64,000 nt of DNA from Cornus controversa (lineage: Eukaryota > Streptophyta > Magnoliopsida > Cornales > Cornaceae), in assembly GCA_026545225.1 (NCBI GenBank), contig CM048850.1, positions 24,168,297 through 24,232,296 of the forward strand, in the 5' to 3' direction. Below are positions 22,702 to 34,700 of the stretch, in pieces (the stretch's first letter is position 1; every line of letters begins with the position of its first letter). The notes under the pieces were generated by a model. The model was not told the DNA's origin, searched no databases, and saw nothing but the letters and a program-made list of their open reading frames with translations. The translations under genes and the position numbers were made by a program.

Positions 22702-24762
22702 CTAGTTAGGGGGTTTTGCACCCAAAGACCTATTAGGAATAAATCCCATAGTATCAACAGGCACAAACTTCTCCAAATCTTCCTTTTTCATCCAGATAGT
22801 TTTAACATGCAATTTATCAGGAAAGAATTGTGGAGAAACAAAAACATTCTTCTTTTTATTTGAATTCTTTTTACCTTGAGAATTTTTGGGTTTGTTCCAA
22901 TAATGTGGCTTTTTAGCATGAACCCTATTCTTAGCAAAAGAATTATGCACATAAAAATCAGAATTAGAATGTCTTCTCTTTTTATAGCAATAGTGTTGAC
23001 TATGTCCATTCTTACCACAAAAAGAACAATAAAGCACATTGGACACAACATTAGCATGCACAGACTCAACTTGAGACTTAGGTTTGGGTTCAGACACAAT
23101 CAAATTCTTGGGTTTAACAAAAATAGTTTTTCCCTTAGACGATGACCCAACAAAACCTAATCCAGTTTTATCTCCTACAGGCTTACCAACACTAATCATG
23201 TTATCAAGCTTAATCTGCCCAGAAGTAAAAGCAATTAATTTCTCTTGTGATTTTCTCAATTCAGACTCAAGAAAATTAATTCTAGCAATAAGAACATCTT
23301 TAGCAGAAATAGCTTGACTTACCTCGCTTTCGAGAAACTTGACTTTGCCTTGAAGATTCAGAATTTCAGTTTTACTTTCTTCAATCAACTTCACTTGATC
23401 TTCATTCTTTTTCTTCAATGTCTCTTTCTCAGATTTTTCTTGCTTCAGCTTATCAGATTTTTTATTATAAGCTTCCAGCAATTTCTCAAAAAGTTCTGGC
23501 AGCTTGCTTTCACATGGTTCTTCATCAGACTGCTCAACTTCTGAATCGTCAGACCCTACTTGACTGAGAGTAGTGTACATCTCTGTTTCACCTACATCAG
23601 AAGAAGAATCATTAGCAGTATCACCATTCAATAAAGCAACAAAAGCAAGAGAGTCATTCTCAACAGAAGAATCACTATCAGAGTTAGAAGATTCAGACTC
23701 AGAAATAATAGCTTTCATAACTTTCTTGTTTGAAATTTTCTTTGCACTAAAGCTATTTTTCTTAGGACTTGGACATTGATTAGATGTGTGTCCTTTACCA
23801 CCACATGTCCAACATGTAACCTCAATTTCCTTAGAGTCCTCTTCTTTCTCTTTCCTTTCCTTACCTTTGGATGATGAGCTTTGATTCCGGAATTTAGAAG
23901 GATTTCCTTTTCTCAAATTTTTACCTTTTTCATATTCAAGAATCTTTCTAAATTTCCTAGCAAGGAGTGCAACATCATTATCTGAATCATTTTCAAACCT
24001 TTCAATTTTTTCAATTTCAGATTTTGAAGAATTTGAACAATTTGACAAACTTGAAGACTTTGTAGTCTTTGATGTTTTTAAAGCCAATTTTTTTGATTTC
24101 TGAAGCTTTGGATATTTCATCTCAAAAGTTTGAATTGATCCAACTAACTCAGCCACCTCCATAGAATCTACATCTCTGCTTTCATCTAAGGCTTCCAACT
24201 TAGCTTGGAACCTATCAGGCAATGATCTCATGATTTTTCTAATAATCTGAAAAGAAGGAATTTTCTTTCCAAGGTTAGCACTACTTTGAACAATATCATT
24301 AAGCCTAGAATAAAAATCAGAAAACATCTCATCTTCATCCATTCTAATTGTTTCAAATTTAGTAGCAAGCATTTGTAGCTTAGATCTCCTTACCTTGGTG
24401 GTACCCTCATGAGTTACCTGTAAAATATTCCATGCTTCTTTCGAAGTGGAACACGCAGAAATTCTAGCAAATTCAGAAGGAACAACAGAATTAAATATAG
24501 CATATAAACCCTTGTTGTTATTATTTGCATCTTCATGTTCAGCATTAGACCATGTTGCCTTATCCTTTTCTACAGTCACAACAGCATCACCATCACCAGT
24601 TGTAATGGTAGGAATTTTATAGTCATTCTCTACAGCCATCCAAACTCTCTCTCCTTGAGATTTTAAAAAGGCTTTCATGCGAGACTTCCAGAAAGTATAA
24701 TTTGAACCATCAAACAAAGGAGTTCGCTGAATCGATCCACCCTCTTTCATACTAGATTCCAT
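22702..24762 (-). CDS. gag: SIRE/copia-type Gag polyprotein (686 aa), intact
   Basis: Structural protein that packages element RNA into cytoplasmic virus-like particles. The start is the ATG at 24760-24762 (MESSMKEGG); the frame is open six codons further but without an ATG. The order is an N-terminal copia Gag region (LFDGSNYTFWKSRMKAFL near residue 17), a UBN2-type body (KEAWNILQ, SDFYSRLNDIV, IIRKIMRSLPDRF), a basic linker, and a zinc knuckle CWTCGGKGHTSNQC (about 317-330). A Ser/Asp-rich acidic stretch, a long Lys/Glu coiled coil (about 420-520) and a second knuckle CSFCGKNGHSQHYC (about 578-592) follow. It ends with a stop after LGAKPPN, about where Pol would begin in a full SIRE element. 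No frameshift or stop inside. Confidence 0.9.
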   Translation of the reverse strand: MESSMKEGGSIQRTPLFDGSNYTFWKSRMKAFLKSQGERVWMAVENDYKIPTITTGDGDAVVTVEKDKATWSNAEHEDANNNNKGLYAIFNSVVPSEFARISACSTSKEAWNILQVTHEGTTKVRRSKLQMLATKFETIRMDEDEMFSDFYSRLNDIVQSSANLGKKIPSFQIIRKIMRSLPDRFQAKLEALDESRDVDSMEVAELVGSIQTFEMKYPKLQKSKKLALKTSKTTKSSSLSNCSNSSKSEIEKIERFENDSDNDVALLARKFRKILEYEKGKNLRKGNPSKFRNQSSSSKGKERKEKEEDSKEIEVTCWTCGGKGHTSNQCPSPKKNSFSAKKISNKKVMKAIISESESSNSDSDSSVENDSLAFVALLNGDTANDSSSDVGETEMYTTLSQVGSDDSEVEQSDEEPCESKLPELFEKLLEAYNKKSDKLKQEKSEKETLKKKNEDQVKLIEESKTEILNLQGKVKFLESEVSQAISAKDVLIARINFLESELRKSQEKLIAFTSGQIKLDNMISVGKPVGDKTGLGFVGSSSKGKTIFVKPKNLIVSEPKPKSQVESVHANVVSNVLYCSFCGKNGHSQHYCYKKRRHSNSDFYVHNSFAKNRVHAKKPHYWNKPKNSQGKKNSNKKKNVFVSPQFFPDKLHVKTIWMKKEDLEKFVPVDTMGFIPNRSLGAKPPN

Positions 24763-24836
24763 AGTAATTTTTGAAAACAAAAATAAATTTTGATTAAAAA
24801 ATTTCGCAAGGAACTACTCACAAATTAGAGAACACT

Positions 24837-24848
24837 GCTCTGATACCA
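24837..24848 (-). other. Primer-binding site of the SIRE-like element (initiator Met tRNA)
   Basis: Minus strand TGGTATCAGAGC, two bases from the inner edge of the 5' LTR (24851). It is complementary to the 3' end of plant initiator Met tRNA. This fixes the element's orientation as minus. Confidence 0.92.
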
Positions 24849-24850
24849 AT

Positions 24851-26044
24851 TGTGAGTTGCGCGGTGCGGAAGCGGTTGCGAAAAGTATTTTAGAACCTAG
24901 AGGGGGGGGGGGTGAATAGGATCACTTGCTCGTTTGCTTAATTTTTAATTAATTCAATTTTAAGTCCAATTAATTAAACAATTAAAGCAAGCAAATAAAT
25001 AAAGTGCAAGAAAAGAAAAGAATGCACCAGATATACGTGGAAACCCAAGGCGGGCAAAAACCACGGAGGGAGGCGGCACGCCTCAGGGAACCAATTCACT
25101 ATGATGAAGCAAAGTACAACAGACTCTGTCTCAGTCTCACACCCCTCTTCACTCTGTCAAGGATCTGATGCGGAACACCTCAGGCTTATGATTGCGACAA
25201 CACGTCCAACTGCTGCAGACTTCCGGCTAACGTCACCACCCTTACAGAAAGGTTGCTGGAAGAACCAAAATACTCAGCAAGTATTTTGTTCCCTTCGTAG
25301 TGCAATCTGGTCACCTTTCTTCCTCAGCAAGCAAGCAAGCGAAGAACCTTCAATCCAATGTTCTGGTCAGCAAATAGATTTGATGCAGTCTCTGAGCAGC
25401 TAATCAGAAGTAGAACACCATCCTAAAAATCACTCGTGTAGTATGGATGTGTGTTCTTAAAAATATATAACCTTAATTATACTGTATATACTTTCTCTCT
25501 CTCTAAAATATTAATTTTTCAGGGCTCTCTCTGTAGAGAAAATATGAATACATATATATAGGCAAGGAAGTCCTAATTCTACTTGGAAAAGAAGTTGAAT
25601 ACCAAAATAGAACTTTCCTAGAAGTTTCAAACCCAATAGGAATCAGAATTTCCGTCAAAAACTATTTCCTATTTGGAACAGGCTAAGTGGGACCGGTGCC
25701 AAATAAATAGGACCGGTGGAACTTTTTGAAAACCTGCAGAAACTAATTTGCTGAGAAAAGTTGGACCGGTCCTAAATATTGGGGACCGGTCCTACTTTGA
25801 AAAACCCTAAAATTTTCATTTAAACCCTGGTTTTTCAAAATAGGCTCGGAACTACAAAGTGCAGAATGTCCTCACCATACTTACCTGTACTATATGGTGT
25901 TCTAACTGATTTGTCGGCTTCCATGCACTTGAGTGTCAGCTCGATGATGTCGATGATCGGTTACATAAAATATCATGAAACTTACAACTCGATCATTCAG
26001 GTTTTGATCACCGAAATATGCCAATTACAAATTTATATGTCACA
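24851..26044 (-). repeat. SIRE-like 5' LTR (1194 bp)
   Basis: Pairs with 18308-19497. The length difference comes mainly from a G-run (about 24901-24911). It ends on the plus strand with tatgtcaca directly before the target duplication ACACT. Confidence 0.9.
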
Positions 26045-26513
26045 ACACTTGCCGTCCTCTCGTGTGATCTCGGTCTTGGGCTTTTCAAACCAACATTCTT
26101 TTTGAACAAATTGAATATGTTTGGGCTTGGGGTTTGGCCTGATCAATATTTCAAATCTTTTAAACCCCAAACCCAAATTGATTCGGAGTAATTTATTAAA
26201 TCCGTGATTGGTTATGACATGAAACATTGGCAGTTAAATGGTTAAGATTGATTTGCAGTTAAGACATGAAACCTTGATAAGATTGATTCGAATTAGCCAG
26301 CTCGGGTTTACCAAAGTGGTGGCTGTTACGATGGCGATTAAATGATTAAGATCCAAAGCAGGTCAGTTTTGGTCGAATGGGTGCAAAAAGTGTTGGTTTG
26401 AGCCAAACAAATGAATCCATTGGCGGTTCGGGTCAACTGAACCGATACCATACCTGTTCCGAACTAGCACCAGTTTGTCTATAAATACCATTGGAAGCTC
26501 CATCCAATAGTAC

Positions 26514-26660
26514 ATGGAACTATAGAAAAATCCTAAGTTTGAGTGATATGGCTAGAGGTCTTATTCAACATTCTGTAGGTTGTGGTAATAATAGTACTAT
26601 GTTATGGTTTGATTCATAATTGCCTTGTTGCCCTCTGATTAATTCACCTAACTAATCTAG
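26514..26660 (+). pseudogene. LINE ORF2 C-terminal fragment, block A
   Basis: Plus-strand translation KILSLSDMARGLIQHSVGC followed by NNSTMLWFDS and a stop resembles the segment just before the zf-RVT region of plant L1-type LINE ORF2. It is a short dead fragment. The identical piece is in block B (about 57250-57396). Confidence 0.55.
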
Positions 26661-26938
26661 TCTTGCAATTCCCTAGCCTAATTAGAGACAATTAGTGAGT
26701 TATATCCCCAGCCTCTTGCCCAAGCAGTGCCTAAACTGAGGATCCTAACTCTCTCGCATTACCTTCTCATACTTTGGATTTTGTAAGGTGGATACCCTCA
26801 CCTTCCTCCACATTTTTTATAGTCTCCAGCTCGGTCTTTCTTTTCCCCTACTTCCCTCTAGGTCAATTGGTCTGAACGAATTAAGATTTTATTCTTTGGT
26901 TGGTTGTACGGAAAAGACTTGACACGTTGTATAACTCC

Positions 26939-27489
26939 TGTAGTAACCCTTGTGGACGGGTGTGAGTGGGCGGGTGCGAAGACAGACACTAGGCTGAGCT
27001 ACCACACTGACAGGGTGCAGGGTGCTCAATCCCACATCGCCTGGGTATGAAAAAGGGATGTGCTTATATGTAGTATGTTCTCTTCAAATGGTATGAGGCC
27101 TTTTGGGGTAAACCCAATAGCAAAACCGTGCGGGTTATGTCCCAAAGCGGAGAATATCATACCATGTGTTGGAGCGGGGTATTACAATTGGTATCAGAGC
27201 CTGACCCAGCCGGAAGAAGTGTGCCGACGAGGACGTCGGGCCTCGTAGGGGGGTGGATTGTAGTAACCCTTGTGGACGGGTGTGAGTGGGCGGGTGCGAA
27301 GACAGACACTGGGCTGAGCTACCACACTGACAGGGTGCAGGGTGCTCAATCCCACATCGTCTGGGTATATATGTAGTATGTTCTCTTCAAATGGTATGAG
27401 GTCTTTTGGGGTAAACCCAATAGCAAAACCGTGCGGGCTATGGCCCAAAGCGGACAATATCATACCATGTGTTGGAGCGGGGTATTACA
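26939..27489 (+). mobile_element. TRIM-2, block A copy
   Basis: LTRs 26939-27186 (248 bp) and 27259-27489 (231 bp, with a deletion of about 18 bp after the cccacatcg segment). The interior holds primer-binding site TGGTATCAGAGC (27189-27200) and a polypurine tract next to the right LTR. Target duplication ACTCC at 26934-26938 and 27490-27494. The same insertion with the same LTR deletion is in block B (57674-58225), so it was present before the duplication or was spread by conversion. Confidence 0.92.
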
Positions 27490-28582
27490 ACTCCTCTAAG
27501 GTGAATACCTTTTCACGGCGTATTTATGGCTCGTCTATTAAGCTCCCGTAAATAGATATGACTTTTTACAATGCAAACAAAACTCTGTAAATAAGAAAGA
27601 TGTCGTTAAAACTATGTTGCGTGAATAAGTCTTTAATGGCTTCGAATGAACCCCGTGAATAACATTTTATTTACGACATGCATGAGAACGCCGTGAATAA
27701 TCTCTTCTTTTTAATAAAATAATACTCAATTTTCTCCCATTCCCAATACCATTTCAGCCCATAGATAAGATATGTCATTTATAATAGCCATTCAACTCAA
27801 CAATCCATATTCTAACGTAACAATCCGTGTCTCAAACTCAAAATAACATCAACATGAGAAGTTTTTAAAAAAATCTATCAAAACAAATGTAAGAGAATAC
27901 CTCGACAAAGTTATTCATATTCACGCACCAATAACAAACTTAACCAAACCAAAACAAAACATAAAATTAAACAAAAATCAAAAGTGCGAAACACATGTGC
28001 ACCATACAACCATTCAATGTGTAAAAAGAGCATGTCTAGTACACCAACGTTCATTTAATTAGTGTATTAATTATCATCCATACACAAATGTTCAAAAACA
28101 TCATCCATGGACTACCAAAATTTAGTTAAAGCATCTCCATGTATGAATTCAGCCTGACATCTGTACAAGCTGGTCACAACAAATTAGATTTCGAAAAAAA
28201 TAAATATACACACTAATAAAGCAATATATACTTACTATAATAGAAAAAGTACTATTTCAAAAGCATTACCCAACAAGGCTTAGCATAATTTTATACACGT
28301 CTACGTACAGAACATACAATCATTTGGTCTGCATTGACACATTCTTTTAAATTTACAACTTTTGGCCCTGCTATTTTCTCACTCTATATATTTCTATCTC
28401 TACATCTTGATCTCCACACTGCTCATTTTTTTGTCACCCTGTTGTTCTTACTGTTCACAGTTCTTCACTCAATATTTATAGCTGAGCATTTGCTGTTTTA
28501 AGCTTTCTTCACCGGCTTAGCACATTTAACATGCCCCAAACCAAGACCAAGACCAAGACGACTCACTTTGCAGGGCCACATA
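27490..28582. other. LOX-A downstream flank
   Basis: AT-rich non-coding sequence, essentially identical to 58226-59318. The motif cgtgaata recurs several times at 27540-27720. No gene recognised. Confidence 0.5.
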
Positions 28583-28588
28583 TTTATT
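28583..28588 (-). promoter_or_regulatory. Candidate polyadenylation signal of LOX-A
   Basis: Minus strand AATAAA about 130 nt after the LOX-A stop codon. A second AATAAA on the minus strand lies at 28658-28663, closer to the stop. The equivalents in LOX-B are 59319-59324 and 59394-59399. Which one is used cannot be told from sequence. Confidence 0.4.
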
Positions 28589-28715
28589 TGCACACACCAC
28601 ACACTGGCCAATAGCAATACAAACTTTTACTTTTACTACAACATACACGTCACTTATTTTATTTTTCTTCCATTCACTGGCACACACGTCATACAAACTC
28701 AGGTACATTCTGTCT

Positions 28716-31700
28716 TCAAATGGAGATGCTATTAGGAACTCCCTTCCCTGTCACTCCAGGTTCCGAAAATGGCTTCAGTAGCTCGTATGGCATCACTCCA
28801 GCTCCACTTCTATTATTCAAATTAATATCTATGTTCCTATAATCAATAATCGTTTCAATTTTCTTCAACTCGTCATTAAACCTCTCAAAAGCTTCCTTTA
28901 TAGCCGGTTCCTCTTTCCAGGCTGCCTTTATCTTCTCACCGAGATACTCCTCATCCGGAGAATGATTGGACAACACACCCAAAATGCCCTTGAGTACAAA
29001 AGCTTGAATATCCGTAGGGTGGCACTGGAAGAGAGTATCCACAGGATTCTTCAAGAAAGACTTCCATTCTTCCTCCCTTTGATCTTCGGTAGGCATTTTC
29101 TTACTTGCAATGGTAGGCCTATTGGGGACATGACCAGCGTAGTCAAATTGACCAAAATTCACAGCTGCATGGTGACCAGATGCTACCCATATCATAGTTG
29201 TGAGAATTCCAATCAGATCTTTGGGGGTTTTGAGCTCTGGCCACCCTTCCTTTTTGTCCCCGTGGCCTACTGTTTTTATTTCTGTCCACCATGCTTGAAG
29301 CTCGTGGTCAGACTCTACTGCACTTGCATTTAGGTAGTAGTGACTAACATATTCAGTAACCCATTGTTTAATGGCATCCCAAAGGAGGAGACCGTCGTTG
29401 GCAAAAGGGTAATCTTCAATCACCAGCTTCAGACCATGCTCTTCCGTTGGATTCTCCACAGCCATTCCCCTAATTATGTCAATAACACCGAAGTAACGAG
29501 GCCATAGTAGATTATTGGTATACTTGTAGTCTATAAAATTTTTAGAAAATTAAGAACAATATCTTGATATATAATTTTATTAAGCCTGATAAGTAATTTA
29601 CCTACTAATTAGGTCTGTTGGCAGTGCCTGCAAATCGAATCGCCATTGCTGGGCATAGGCAACTGAGCTAAGCTCCATAGAATATTTGCCGGGTGAGAAT
29701 GTTGACTCGATAATCCCATTTGCACTAATGAGAAGTTCTCGTGCCTTTGCATTGATCTGCATTGTGTACCGTAAATGAGGGTGTAGCAGTCTATAAATAG
29801 GGTGCATCGCGCTAAGTTGCCGATTAGTTGCAATTACATAAGGCTCCACACAACAGTGAGTTCTTAGCCTGCACAAGTTCAAAAAGGAATTCACCGGAAA
29901 TTATATATATATATATATATGTGCATAAAGGAAGTCCCACATCTGTGTAATTTATAAAGGTTAATTTGAAGAATTAATGTATTCCAAATTCAAACACGAA
30001 CAATAAATTTTTGATCTAGCTGCAATATAATATACATGTTCCCACACATTAGATTCAGATCATTTCATAGATGATACCGTGAACTACAAAGCAAACTGAA
30101 CCAGTCTGATCATGACATTCATATAGCTGAAGGTTCATATATATATATATATATAAAAGATCATATATCCATAATAAGCTGACTTTCAATATCATATTAA
30201 TCTGAATTTTGATTTCAAATGTTTTGTGAACCATATACAAGCATATAAGTAAATGATAAGAATAGTAGTGCCTACCAGTGACTGACTAGCTGGTGAATAG
30301 CAGAGTCATGAGCAAGGACATGAGCCTTGGCTAGTCTCCAAAGCCAGCAACCAGTGGCTGTCCAATTGGGCGTGAACACTTCCTTCCATTGAGGCTTATC
30401 ATTCGCACCTGGTGGCCGAGTAAGCTCAATGGCTAGTGGCCTCAACGTGTCATAAGGGGTGAGGAAGAACAATGTCCTTGATCCATAAAGTGTTGTCATC
30501 TCGAGCTCTCTTACTTTGTTCACATATGGTAACAGCAGATCATGGTAATCTAGCATGAACAGCTTCTTTTTTTCCAGGGCCTGCATGTAACCATCAATAT
30601 TTGACTTCCTGAAATTTAAGAGGTAATTTGTTTGTGGAACGATCGGATTTGGAAGGAATTGGATTTTAAAATGAGATTTATGTTATTTGGTATTGGTGCA
30701 ATTGGCAGCAGGATTGGATTTCAAGGGATTTCAAATATCAAAATTTAGTACTGTTTTAAAATTTTATGAAAAATAATCCGATTTCATGGAATTTGAAGTT
30801 TGCTGAAGTAACTAAAATTTATAGTATTTTTCTTTTTTCTTTGAAAGATAGTCTAATAATATTTGCTCACCTTCTAAATTAAAAGGTCAAGAATTCAAGT
30901 CTCTCTTAGAGACAAACTGACGAGTGTTCCAAAAAAAAAAAAGTGAGTGAGTTTTTAAAAATATATATTTTATAAATAGTTAATGGGTTTTAGCAATATA
31001 ATTACCTCTTCAAGGTTCATGAAGGCTCCGATCTCTTGTTCGACCAGCTCTTTGGTGATTGCTGATTCAGGTGGGCCGTAGATCTGAGGATCAAGTTTGC
31101 TCTTCAATGGCCATTCCTGCACAATTTTTTGTGTTCTTTGAGTGTAAGTAGCCTTTGTTTCTCAATATTTAGACACCTTCATTGTTTTGTATAAAAGAAT
31201 ATTGTAGAAGAACAAAACAATGTACAGACATCATTTTTATTATTTTTTGTTGTGGGTGTGTGTATCTAATATTTGTCGGAAAAAGAAAAAAATTAGTAAA
31301 GGAGCAACATTGTCATTTTCTTGTTCTTTCGTTTTTACTATCTGTAACTTTTTCTTACTTCAATTGTCTCTTCTCTTCCCAAACCGCACTTCTTTTTCCC
31401 TAAATAAGTATACACAGGATGTTTTTTTTTGAAAGTGTACATTACAAAAACGAATTTGGAAGTAAAGTTGGGCGTCACATTATAGTCACTCGTCGAGTAC
31501 GAGAGAATTAAATACTTGAGTTTACAATTAGACTAGCAAGATCTTTTTCAACAAAAAATTGAAACAAGAACCTTAAGGAATTATTTTATGATTGGGACTG
31601 CATTTAAAAATTTATGATTGGTCAGGACGTTGCAGCCCCAGACGATATAATAATTTATCACCCTACCATTGTCATTCTTGAGTGGTCCAACTTTAAAAAA

Positions 31701-34700
31701 AAGTTGCTTTCTCAAAACACGTAACTACACGGTTGCTTATGTAATTGGTGTACGGGCGTAGTTCTCACAGGACGTAATTTTATTAAAAATCCATTAACCA
31801 CTTTTTTTTTTTTTTTTTTGAGTTTGATATTTAATAACTAATTTTTTTCAATTTTTCTTTTTTTTTTGATAAGGTAAATGTAGGTACAGAAAAATTGCAA
31901 ATACACTTTTTTCTCATATCCCTTTTTCATTATCACCTTGATCTTTTTATATCTTTTCAAATACAATCCTCACGCCTTTAATCTCTCTCTTTCTCTCAAT
32001 CTAAGGAATAACACCTTTCTCTTTTGCCCTCATTTCATTGCTTGATCATAGGTATAGTCGGAGGAAATTCTGGAATTCTTTTCGATATTCGCGCCTCCTA
32101 AATTAGGTGACATGGATGGTGACGTGGATGCCACGTATTGAGTAGGTGATAATGAAAAAGGGATCTGAGAAAAAAGTGTATTTGCAATTTTTCTGTACCT
32201 ACAGTAAGTAAGTATATTAAATAAGAATGTACATCAAACAACCACCTAAAAGGTGAACAAACTCAAAATGGAGTAAACATATTGACATTTCAAATAAGAT
32301 GAACAACAAGGAGAACAAAGCAGAGTGGCTTGTTAGAAGCAATGGCATCCGAACTTGGTGCAATGAGAGATTGAAGAAGATGAAATCCCAGAGGTTGTAA
32401 TAGGTTATCACAACCTTGTTAGCTTGGAACCATTATCGGCGGTCAGGTGGCTTTCATAATGGTCTTATGCATGAGCTCGGAAGATGCCATGACGCTACTA
32501 GAAGACGTGAAACTTTGCTGTCCTTGAATTTGCAAGAGTGTAATCTGAGCTTGATTGTCTCATGAATGGTGCAAATGATAACTTGAGGAGTTGAGCTTTT
32601 GTCCTTGAAAATACTGTTATTTCTTTCTTTCCAGATAAAGTAGACTGTGGCTACAAGGAGGAGCCTGCATGTAAGGTGTTCGATAGGGGAGCTCTAAGAA
32701 ACTGAAGCATAGTTTAATTATGAGGTCTGGCCATGTGGGAAGGACAATTGGAAGACTGCAAAGGTTGAGAAGCTGATCCCAGATGGAGGAAGTGAATGGA
32801 CAATGGAAGAATAAGTAGTTGTGGGACTCAGCAGCTAAAAGGCAAAGAGTGCAGGCATTTGGGTTGAGGTGAGCCATGCTAGGCCTGCCCAAAGTTGGTA
32901 ACTTACCTAGAGCCGAGAGCCATAAAATGAAGCTATGCCTTGTTATATTATTTTTGAACCAAACTAAATTAGACCAAGGAACGAAAGAGGATACAGGGAT
33001 GATGGAATGTAAGGTTAAAGAAAGGGAGAAATTGGGGAGGTTAATCCAAAGGGAGGTATCATCCTGGGATTGGTTTAAAGATGGAAGTGTAACAAGGTTC
33101 CTAAGAACAGGTAAGACTCTTTGCAACTAAGGAGGAATGAACCATTGACCATCTCTGGTATGAGCATTAACTTTGGTGTATCTACTTATGGAGATACTAA
33201 GAGTGATTGGGTTGGCAATTTGGTTAAGTAATGACCCACAACTGAGCTATGAATCAAAACAGACTGAAGTGTTGATCCTATTCCCAATTTTGATAGTGAT
33301 CAGAGGTCTTGCCAAGCCCCTTAATTGGAGTAGTTTCTTGAGGGACCATGAGAAATCAAAAGGGCAATTGATTTCCCAGAAGTTCTTTCCCTTAAGGTAA
33401 ATGGACTGAATCCATTTGGACCATAGGCACTGAGGGTGTTTAAAGAAGAACCAAATATGCTTGATCATGGTAGTTCTGTTAAGGGAGGAAATGTTGGTAA
33501 GCCTAAACTACCATTAAGTCTGGGAAGGCAAACCTGAGTCCATGCGACCTTAATGAAACTCTTAGTGGAATCTGTGCCAGACCATAAGAAGATTCTGATG
33601 AGAGAATTGATCTGACTGGTGACAATCTTTAGAAGAATAAAAACATTCATCTAGTAAAGTTGTAAGCTTTAGATGACAGCTTTACAGAGCTGAAGCTTTC
33701 CTGCATAAGAGAGACTCTTACTTGTCCACTGGGTAATTCTGTTAAAGATTTTCTCCACCAAAATAGTGCAATCAACTGGCTTAAGGCAAGAAGAAATCAA
33801 TGGAACTCCAAGGTATTTGAAGGGAAGTTCACCTCTATTGAATTAGAGTTTAGAGATGATACTTTGTTGAGTTGAATCATTGACTCTAGAGAAGCGGACA
33901 TGACGTTTAAAAAGATTTGCTGAAAGGCTTAAAAGAGCTTGGAATGTGTAGTAACCCTTGTGGACGGGTGTGAGTGGGCGGGTGCGAAGACAGACACTGG
34001 GCTGAGCTACCACACTGACAGGGTACAGGGTGCTCAATCCCACATCGCTTGGGTGTGGAAAAGGGGATGTGCTTATATGTAGTATGTTCTCTTCAAATGG
34101 TATAAGGCTTTTTGGGGTAAAAACCCAAGAGCAAAATCGTGCGGGCTCAGTGTAATACCCCATAATTTGAGGATATTTAAATTGAGTTTTTATTTAGTTG
34201 ATGGAGTTTTTAATTATTTAAATGCTTTAATTAATTTTGTCAATGCCTGTTTTTATATGTTTAATGTGGATGTTTGAATGGTTGCTAAGTGTTGATTGTG
34301 TTTAATTGTGTGTTAAATATTTGTTTTAAATATAATTTTTTCTGTTAAATAAAAATATGTTAGTTTGGGCTGCATTTTCTTTATTCTTGTTTTATTATTA
34401 TTATTATTATTAGGTTGGGCTAGGCTGCTGGGCTGGGCTATATATATATATAGTTGGGCTAAATATTTTATATTTATTAGTTTAATTATTTAAGAATATT
34501 AAATAAGAGAAAAGGAATTAGGGTTCAGTAGTTTCTACGTACAAAGGATTCCTATGCACAGATAGGGAGAAAACGGTAGACGCCAGGAAAAGAGAAAAGA
34601 AGTGATTTTTTGCTCAACATCACAAGGCAAGTTCGAACTCTTCTCTTCCCCTTTGAATCTGTATACATATATATATTTTTTTGTATATACATGTTGCTGA

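Larger units (their letters stand above)
18308..26044 (-). mobile_element. SIRE-like non-autonomous LTR retrotransposon with gag and a second ORF, no pol (7737 bp)
   Basis: LTRs at 18308-19497 and 24851-26044; in element orientation they start TGTGACATATAAA and end AACTCACA. The target duplication ACACT is at 18303-18307 and 26045-26049, and block B has a single ACACT at the unoccupied site (about 56776). In minus orientation the order is 5' LTR, tRNA-iMet primer site (24837-24848), Gag ORF, about 1.6 kb non-coding, second ORF, about 0.5 kb with repeated purine tracts, 3' LTR. I count about six substitutions between the LTRs plus one homopolymer length change, so the insertion is recent. No protease, integrase, RT or RNase H motif is visible, so mobility would need a partner element. 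Confidence 0.9.

Noticed and set aside
28526..28708. 60-residue minus-strand frame just after the LOX-A stop (also 59262-59444)
   Set aside because: 3' untranslated region; identical in B because of the near-identical tract; no domain.
28962..29333. 123-residue plus-strand frame (also 59698-60069)
   Set aside because: Antisense shadow of lipoxygenase exon 9.
30601..30609. Alternative acceptor for LOX-A exon 7 (aatttcag before GAAGTC)
   Set aside because: Reading in phase from it meets a TGA within five codons; the acceptor at 30581 (catgcag before GCCCTG) restores the family sequence [10 protein letters not shown].
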